A stretch of 64,000 nucleotides of DNA from Limnephilus marmoratus. Lineage: Eukaryota > Arthropoda > Insecta > Trichoptera > Limnephilidae. Positions 56,861-64,000 of the stretch are shown here, in pieces. The position numbers and the translations under genes were made by a program. Below the pieces are notes generated by a model. That model was not told where the DNA came from, made no database searches, and saw nothing but the letters and a program-made list of their open reading frames with translations. Location of the stretch: assembly GCA_917880885.1 (NCBI GenBank), contig OU862913.1, positions 45,231,460 to 45,295,459 of the forward strand, written 5' to 3'. How positions within the stretch are numbered: the stretch's first letter is position 1; each line of letters opens with the position of its first letter.

Positions 56861-57500
56861 TCACATTTTTTTACATACTTATTGTGCTAAGACATTATTG
56901 ACAAATCATAAATAAGTTTGACCGAAAAATAATTTTGGGAAGCATTTAATTTTAATTAATTAACAGCTTGGCATTTCACGATTTTATCATAGCGCCGAAA
57001 CACAAAATTTCGCAGTTCATTACGGTCCGAAACGTGGCCAGACGAGGACGTGTCCACGTCGCTCTGAATCACAACAGTTTGAAATAATATTTTGGAAACG
57101 AAATTGTAAATACATACGAATTCCTTGTTTCACGTTCGTAAAATCTACAGGGTTGACCGAATTTCATTTTCATTGAATATTTTTATGCAAAAAGTTTTAT
57201 ATTTAAAAATAAATGTTTTTATTTGTCCCTTATTATACGATACAAAAAACAAGAGTCCCAAATGCCCCATTTTTTAAAAGTAAAACTTCTTTACGCATGC
57301 TCGACACATGGGGTTAACTGGTGAATCGTTACGAAAAGTGGTGATTGTTACGAAAAGTGGTGCTGGTTACAAAAAATGACATGCGACCGGTAATCGATGC
57401 GAACAGTGATCAATTGCTAGGCGGGTCGGGCTCGCTTGTTATTCGTGTTATTGTTATATTGTTAATGGACTATTTGTCCGTAAATAAATAAATAAATTAT
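56861..57500. other. Gene D intron 1, nothing recognised
   Basis: No coding frame or repeat identified. At the right edge the complement near 57500-57520 reads GCAACGCATGCCGGGTACCC, resembling the Helitron 3' stem region in minus orientation. Confidence 0.4.
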
Positions 57501-57527
57501 ATACAGCGGGTACCCGGCATGCGTTGC

Positions 57528-57930
57528 AAGGCTGGGGATGGGGGATGGGGATGGGGATGGGGATGGGGATGGGGATGGGGATGGGGATGGGTATGGGGAT
57601 GGGGATGGGGATGGGGATGGGGATGGGGATGGGGATGGGGATGGGGATGGGGATGGGGATGGGGATGGGGATGGGGATGGGGATGGGGATGGGGATGGGG
57701 ATGGGGATGGGGATGGGGATGGGGATGGGGATGGGGATGGGGATGGGGATGGGGATGGGGATGGGGATGGGGATGGGGATGGGGATGGGGATGGGGATGG
57801 GGATGGGGATGGGGATGGGGATGGGGATGGGGATGGGGATGGGGATGGGGATGGGGATGGGGATGGGGATGGGGATGGGGATGGGGATGGGGATGGGGAT
57901 GGGGATGGGGATGGGGATGGGGATGGGGAT
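57528..57930. repeat. (GGGGAT)n hexanucleotide array, about 400 bp
   Basis: Nearly pure GGGGAT units with one variant (GGGTAT near 57591). It creates open frames of simple dipeptides on both strands (GW/GD/MG repeats, and SP on the minus strand); none is a real gene. G-runs every six bases could form G-quadruplexes. It may have grown next to a minus-oriented Helitron end (57500-57520). Confidence 0.95.
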
Positions 57931-57939
57931 TTTTTTTTA

Positions 57940-60150
57940 TTGTAAATAATTTTTATGTTTATATCGCACAAGAGTCCAACAGCTCCCAAGGGAGGGAGGT
58001 TGAAGAAGAGTTGGGATGAGGTGGAGGGGGTGGCTGAGGGGGGGGTAAAGGAGGCGGGGATTGGAGGGAGGGTATGAGGGGGGGGGTGGTTGAGAGGGGG
58101 TGGGCGGGTAGACCTTTTTTATATCCATTTTTCGTATTACAAAAATAACAAACACGAGAATCGAGTATGGGTACCACCACCACCCCGGGAACCATTTATT
58201 AGAAGTTACTTCCTGTTAAACAGTGTTTTTTATTTTATTTTATTTATGTTTATTTAGGAAGCATACAGTTGTGTATAAAATAGTTGTACATAAAATAGTG
58301 AATATAATTTAAACCAGTTATGTTCCATTTATAATATTTAGTTGTTAATGGTTAATGATTATGTGATTATGAATCAAGTGATAATAGGCCACTTGCATGG
58401 ATTTCATAACGACTTATCCATTATTTGGGCCCGTGACATCACTACATGAAAATGTCCCGTTTCCGAAAATGTTCATATTAATTTTGTAAAATTTCATACT
58501 ATTTTTTTTTTATATGGGATTTCAGGCGATTTTTTTGAATTTGACATTTAACGTTCTCTAGATTTATTGTTTGTTCTCTGCGAACTTATCATTTGATTTG
58601 ACAGATGTTATGAAGAGAACCCTGTACATTTTACGCTGTCTGTACGTGTTTTAGAGGTATAATGGTAGTGGTGCTGATTTTAATAAAATCAAATTTTATA
58701 ATTTTCTTATTATTATTATAATTTACAAGTACAAGTATATTACACTGTATTTAGTAATATAGACGCTGTACATTATAATTGATTTATGATCAATAAGATG
58801 TATCAAGGAAAAAAATATTTATGAGATGTAATATTTTTGGTATGCCTCGTTATTCTCCTGTGCCATTTCTTGTGGAAAACGTTATTTTTTTTTAAATGTT
58901 TTTCGACCATGTAATTATCATTTTTTCGCACCCATAAAATTATGTCGCGTCTTTCCGGTTTATAAAAAATGGTCTGATTTTTCGGATTGAAATTTTCAAA
59001 AAATCCCCAGGGTTTCAAAAATACGATTAAAAAATACAGAATGTCTTAGAATATTTGCCTAAACCGGAAAAAAATAAAAAAAAATGTGATGCAATTGGCC
59101 TATTAAACAATTATAGTAGGTATATGGTGTAAGCACGTTGTAAAAAAATATCAAAAAATAGTTACACATTCAATAAATACTGTAAAATTTCTGTTTTGTA
59201 CTATTACTAATAAAAAATGTCATTAACGGACTGCGAAAGAGAGGCCAGACATCATGCGCTTGAAATTCCCGTCAAAATGACAGTTTTAATTTGTGATTGT
59301 GTAATTCAAATTGTGTTTTTGTTAATAATTTCTGTTCTAATGACTAAGTCACTATTATATTAGTCTATTATCAATATATTTCATATTATTTTCCGTTTTA
59401 ATCTATTAATAATGCCATTGTGCACACGAATAAATATTTCAAAATGAGACATTTTTTACAATCCAACTGAATATTACTCGGTTAATTTAGTTAAAGTACA
59501 ATTAAAAAACAAAATATTTAAAAATTATAACAAATTTATTATTCATGTCTATATTAAATCATCTACTTTATACCTACTGTGTTTACGCATTTCATTTGTA
59601 TATATTTATGTTTATGTACTTCGATGTACAAATTACAAATAACTGCCTACTACTAATTAAAATTCTGGAAACGAGAATTCAACATCTTTACCTGACCCAT
59701 ACTGTAGCCAGCCCTAGCTCCGCGTGTTATGGTCCTAGTAGATACGCGAAACCAAGCTTGCTGCGGAACGAAATCTAGTTCCAAAAACGTCCGCTCACGA
59801 CCGCTGATGTGTGAGCGCTATAGTCGGAACCGAAATTATGATTTGCTGGTATGACAGTCTTAACATGGCGATCCTTAAAAAATGACATTTCGCGTTTTTT
59901 AAATTTAAATAAAATGTATTTAAACGCAATATTTTTCAATTCCGGTTACTGAATTACTTATAACTAACTATTATCTACCTAGTACAATTTGTTTTAATTT
60001 TTTAAAGTGTGTTTTGAGCTTGGATTCGATAGGGAAATATTTACCTTATTTCTACTTATTTTAAGTTGGATGGGGGCGAATCAATCACTTTTTTGATGTC
60101 TTACTCGGTATATGTCTCCACATGTCAATATTGTTATTTTATTATTCCAG
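57940..60150. other. Remainder of gene D intron 1
   Basis: It starts with a G-rich tract to 58110, which in complement loosely resembles the poly-A end of the SINE body. A 5' piece of repeat R is present near 58158-58200 (GGGTACC..CCGGGAACCATTTATTAG). Otherwise AT-rich, except for the right arm of the inverted repeat at 59858-60020. Confidence 0.45.
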
Positions 60151-60294
60151 GTATCATTCATACAGAGACTGTGACTATAAAAGTGGAACCATTTTCCCGA
60201 GAAGGTGATGGAGGAGGGATTCCTTCTACGGAAATTATCGTAGACCTTAAAAAGGAATGTTCAGAGCAATCTGAAAGGATAACCCAGAGAACAG
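60151..60294 (+). CDS. Gene D exon 2: acidic module
   Basis: 144 nt between TTATTCCAG| and AGAACAG|GTAAAA, phase 1 both sides. It encodes SIIHTETVTIKVEPFSREGD, GGIPSTEIIVDLKKECSEQS. IKVE and LKKE fit psi-K-x-E. It aligns with exon 2 of A and B, with one residue fewer before LKKE. Confidence 0.85.
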
Positions 60295-60475
60295 GTAAAA
60301 CAGATTTTGGTTTGTTAAATTCTCTATTTATGCCCTCCTAATTATTTTTTTATTTTATTTTTATTTTTGTTTTTTTTTATTATTTATTATTTATCTTTTC
60401 ACATATTCGAGTACTCTAGTACTACTCTTCCATGGAAGCATTATTGCCTGTTATAATTTTACTTATCTTTTTCAG

Positions 60476-60870
60476 ACTTATTGACAAATCTAAGGACGCA
60501 TCCTCGGAAAAAACTACTCTCTTGTCCCCATTGTGACTTCTCCTGCCCTCGGAAGTCAACGTTAGAAGCACACTTGCGCACCCATACAGGACAAAAACCT
60601 TTCTCATGTTCCGACTGCAGCTATTCATGTTCTCAAAAGGGAAATTTAAATGCTCACAAGATGACTCACAGTGGAGAGAAACCCTTTTCATGTTCTGACT
60701 GTAACTATTCTTGCTCTACACAAAGCTATTTAAAAGTTCACAAGATGACTCATAGTGGAGAAAAACCTTTTTCATGTTCCGACTGCAGCTATTCATGTTC
60801 TGTTAAAGGTTACTTAAAAAGACACATGCTGACTCACAGTAGAGAAAAACCTTTTTCATGTTCATACTGA
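60476..60870 (+). CDS. Gene D exon 3: four C2H2 fingers ending at a Cys-to-stop change
   Basis: Acceptor TTTTTCAG|ACTTATTG at 60475/60476; phase 1 gives D-L-L-T-N-L. Four complete fingers follow: CPHCDFSCPRKSTLEAHLRT, CSDCSYSCSQKGNLNAHKMT, CSDCNYSCSTQSYLKVHKMT, CSDCSYSCSVKGYLKRHMLT. Linkers are HSGEKPF/HTGQKPF. The fifth begins FSCSY and the codon for its second Cys is TGA (60868-60870); degenerate finger sequence continues beyond. The predicted protein is about 232 residues, the shortest and most diverged family member here. Confidence 0.85.
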
Positions 60871-61955
60871 AGTAATTCACATTTTTAAAAGTTACAATTT
60901 AATATCCACTAGCTGACTCACAGCAGTTTCTCAAATTCTCATTAGGGACACATATATTGTTCTAAAACAATTATTACATTCATAATATAAGATTTAAAAA
61001 TATGTTGCTGCCCAATAACCAATGTCCATGTGGTGAAAAAATAATGACAAAAAAATATCAGAACGGTGTACCAATAAATTGTATGGTTAGTAGAAAAAAT
61101 TAAATATAAGATATAACAAAAAATAAGGCAAAGTAATCGCACGTACAGGTATGGCTAGAAGATTTTTTTTTAAAGACAAGTAATTTATCGAAAAGTTGAA
61201 GAAATTAAGACGAATAATATTTTAGTGTTACAACATACAAGTAGTTTAAACGACTTTAAAAAAAACTTTTATTGATATTGAGACCAATAATTTCAAACAA
61301 GATGTTAATTTATTTAGTTTGTAATGCTTAATAAATATTACAACATTTTGGACATTAATATTTAAAATAAAAAGAATTGTGGCAAAACAATTAAATTATT
61401 TTATTCGGTAATAATGAAACTAGAACATGGACTCTAATTCATAAACAAAATAATATTAGTATTATATTTTAAACTTAGGGTCGTGTTTACCCTAACATAA
61501 ATTAAAATGTTTTAAATTATTTGAATCAAATAAAATCTATCAATTGCTTGTAGCGTTTAAAATAGAATCAAATGTTTTAAGAAAAATCTTCACTATGTGA
61601 AAATAATTACATGGGCGCCAGTTCAAATTTGAACAGAAAATTAAATGGTAAATTAGTATTAATAAACTAAACTTAAAACTAAACGAAGTATTAGCTCACA
61701 GGTCAACAGAGATTCACCGAAGTACGTATCTTCCCTCGTCGAAACAAACGTTCAGACTATCTGACTTTCTATTTGGAACTCCTTGAAAAATTAGCTTGCC
61801 CGTAGTATGATACATTCTTAGATTTTCACGGCCTAATGCATTCTCGTTATTTGTTTTTGGAGTGTTGCGCTATCTCCTTTAGCCAACGCTTCGGACAGCG
61901 TTTCACATCCGGTAGATGTAATTGTCCATCCATCCATCATCAGGGCAAATCCGGT
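60871..61955. other. 3' flank of gene D, nothing further recognised
   Basis: Degenerate finger remains to about 60930, then AT-rich DNA with several possible AATAAA-type signals; none can be assigned confidently. Confidence 0.4.
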
Positions 61956-61956
61956 A

Positions 61957-62196
61957 GATGTGTAATTGTTAGTGGTGAATGTGTATATTTACTTGGAACC
62001 TTGGAAGAGATACCGTGTTGCCAGCTCCACTACACTCCGAGCTGGTATTACAGTGTACTTCAAAATGGTTGTAGATTTCAAATGCCTCCGTAATCAGGCG
62101 TGCTACAATAAGAACTGGTTTCAAAAAACTGCTGGCAACACGGTATCGCTTCCAAATAAATAAGCACACATTTCAATACTAACAATTACACATCAT
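61957..62196. mobile_element. 240-bp palindromic MITE
   Basis: GATGTGTAATTGTTAGT on the left and the complement of its mirror near 62180-62196 begin arms of about 75 bp that meet over a short loop; both contain GATACCGTGTTGCCAGC. Long near-palindrome with no coding capacity. Confidence 0.75.
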
Positions 62197-62806
62197 TACA
62201 TGTAGGGTGACATTGTGTGGCGCAGGTCCTTCATTCTTTCAGATGCTACTAAACATTTGCCGGAATCTGCCGGATCTTCCCTGGTGATGGACACTACAAA
62301 ACTGTCAGAAATGTTGGCTAAAGTGCAACACAGTATAACACCCCAAAACAAATAACGAAATTGCCCATATTATGTTTTACGCAGAAGAATGTAGGATTCC
62401 AATTGTTCTAATTTGTCTTTCCAATTAGGAATTAATAATCGATTCGAATTAATGTGTAGCAACTTAGCATCCGACCTAATGACTGGGTGCTTATTAGCAT
62501 TATCATTTCAAACTTTTACGAGTTAGCAAATTTCATTATTATAAGGCTTTATTAACAATATACTTAATGCCATTTTTTTGTGATATTTTTTTTGTTAACA
62601 TTTTGTTTGGAAGACTAAACTTCCTCTTTTTTTCGACCCGTCTACTTGTTAAGAAATAAATACATCCCTGAACACGAATTGCGTTATACTTTCATAAGAC
62701 CATAAACGTCCCGAGCGACCATACATTTTAACCTTCCCCATACTAAGCATCCAAAAATTCCGCGTGCACCGAACCCGGGGATCGCATGCCCCCGCTCGTA
62801 TTTGTA

Positions 62807-63364
62807 CAGGGTGCGGCAGAGAGGACGGACGCTTTAAAAAAATCATAAAATAGTTAATTTTTACTCAAAAACAAATTTATTGATGGAAGCAGGTTCGCAA
62901 GGAAATAGCATTTGAGACAGTCAAGTATGGAAAATCACATCAGGCATGTGGTGGCCGAAATCGTTGGTGCAGTGCTGGAGGCGAATGGCTTATCGAACGC
63001 GTTCAACATTTTCAGGAGTTCGAACTGTTCGCGGAGCTCCTCTTGGTCTTCTGTTGATCAGTTCACCACGCCTGCGAAGTGATTCAAACCAACGAAGGAT
63101 GGTGTTTCGAGAGGGAACAGCTCTATTCCTATGAATGTTGAAGTGGCGACGAAACTCACGCTGTAGGTACGACGGTGACTGACTCATTATTTCGGACGAA
63201 ACAATCGTAGGCGAAAATGCGGTGCTCCACCGTCCACGGCTCGGTAAAACAATGCTCGGAACTCACGAGTCAAGCGGCACCCCCCCCCCCCCCCACCTCT
63301 CTCGTAGACGGAGGGGGAGAGTACTACCCATCTCAAAAACGTCCGTCCTCTCTGCCGCACTCTG
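62807..63364. mobile_element. Tc1/mariner-type element, internally deleted
   Basis: Ends CAGGGTGCGGCAGAGAGGAC and (complement) CAGAGTGCGGCAGAGAGGAC, 25-bp arms, TA at both flanks (62805-62806 and 63365-63366). At 558 bp it keeps only the N-terminal part of its transposase (minus strand). Confidence 0.9.
62990..63187 (-). pseudogene. Tc1/mariner-type transposase N-terminus (helix-turn-helix)
   Basis: From ATG 63187 the frame reads MSQSPSYLQREFRRHFNIHR, NRAVPSRNTILRWFESLRRR and RPRGAPRTVRTPENVERVR, the paired helix-turn-helix region known from a widespread insect Tc1/mariner-like family (SYLQREFRRHF..P.R.TI..W, then GRPRTVRTPENVERVR). All catalytic Asp/Glu residues lie beyond the deletion. Confidence 0.85.
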
Positions 63365-63893
63365 TACAAATAGCAAAATATTGTGTGTTTTAAGTGACGT
63401 CATGTCAACCATCTGCAGAGCGATTTCCTAATTATTGTGATACGAGATCGATCTCGTACGAGATGTGCTGTCAGATTTGTGCATAGATTTCTGCAATTTT
63501 GTGTAATTTTCTATGGTTGTCGAAATGTCAATTGCCTTTTCAATGCTAATTTCGCCGGTTTTCAGTAGTTTAAAACACGAAATACTGTAAGAATGCACGA
63601 TTATTTATCCACTAATGTATGTTTAAAGTTGTATACCGAGGATTTGAGGTTTGCAAAATTTCGTTTCAATTCAAATTCGCATGAATTAGGTAGTTTGTCA
63701 AAATTAACCTAAAAACCTATTTTTTGTACGTAAATAGTTGTTTCTTGTACTAATTTTTAAAATGAAGTGTAATTTCCATAATCTTCGCCTAAAAGTGCGG
63801 CGGTTAGCGGTTTTTTCGTCCCCAAATATTCAATTGTTCTACACATGTAGATTTGCCATCGAAATATGTATTAAGCTCCTATTTCTTCAACAG

Positions 63894-63983
63894 ATGTCTA
63901 GTAGGAGCCGTGCGACGAGCGGGAAGCTGGAGATGATGATTAGTCGACTGGAAGAGAGACCGACAATGACTTCGGGGCGGTAG
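63894..63983 (+). other. Short frame of unknown status near the window edge
   Basis: After CTTCAACAG the sequence has ATG and reads MSSRSRATSGKLEMMISRLE, ERPTMTSGR, TAG. The pattern is slightly like the start of Myb/SANT-like (zeste-type) domains but is too short and ends in a stop. The flank 63690-63800 shares phrases with the ZNF upstream regions (ACGTAAATA.TTGTTTCTTGTA, GAAGTGTAATTTCCATAATC). Confidence 0.2.
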
Positions 63984-64000
63984 CAGGGAAACGATGGCCG

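Noticed and set aside
57519..58019. Long open frames of GW, GD, MG and SP dipeptides
   Set aside because: They are produced in several frames and both strands by the (GGGGAT)n array; no non-repeat coding sequence is attached.

Overview
The window looks like AT-rich insect nuclear DNA (order uncertain). It contains spliced C2H2 zinc-finger genes, many 5'-truncated non-LTR retrotransposons, Tc1/mariner, PIF/Harbinger, hAT and Helitron remnants, a tRNA-headed SINE and a degenerate stretch of CCTAA-like repeats (the insect telomere motif is TTAGG). I see no operons, viral genes, rRNA or functional tRNA genes.

The host genes are a small family of C2H2 zinc-finger (ZNF) genes with one shared architecture: exon 1 (about 51-53 codons, opening M-[ED]-L-L-N-P-E and carrying IKTEP), exon 2 (about 48 codons, a related acidic module) and exon 3 (the finger array). 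All introns are phase 1, so the exons can be exchanged. Gene A (minus) uses 32265-32418, 22639-22785 and 21292-22490. Gene B (minus) uses 45539-45692, 41780-41926 and 40659-41551. Gene D (plus) uses 52620-52779, 60151-60294 and 60476-60870. A decayed exon 1 lies at 10818-10978. Genes A and B are a tandem segmental duplication (about 19.8-37.0 kb and 37.3-47.7 kb). Every finger array ends in a recent-looking lesion: a nonsense codon (A), a 1-bp frameshift (B), or a second zinc-binding Cys turned to stop (D).

The rest is a dense mosaic of mobile elements. From 1 to 13 kb: a nearly full-length LINE (2286-6920), truncated LINE pieces, a minisatellite and a perfect 160-bp inverted repeat around the exon-1 pseudogene. 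From 13.2 to 18.1 kb: a hAT-type element with a perfect 8-bp target duplication and nested insertions. From 19.8 to 37 kb: gene A and its large intron, holding a SINE inside a foldback, an exact-ended Tc1/mariner-type MITE, a PIF/Harbinger relic, a foldback element with 9-bp target duplication, and a deleted mariner. From 37 to 48 kb: gene B, with a MITE inserted 10 nt inside intron 1, itself carrying a hAT-type element that holds a zinc-finger fragment. From 48 to 64 kb: hAT and LINE relics, gene D, a (GGGGAT)n array and a deleted Tc1/mariner element.

The A/B duplication gives near-empty sites, so several element boundaries are read directly from the sequence. The most interesting system is the young ZNF family with paired psi-K-x-E motifs in both N-terminal exons, sitting in and being captured by transposons. 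A role in transposon control is inference only.
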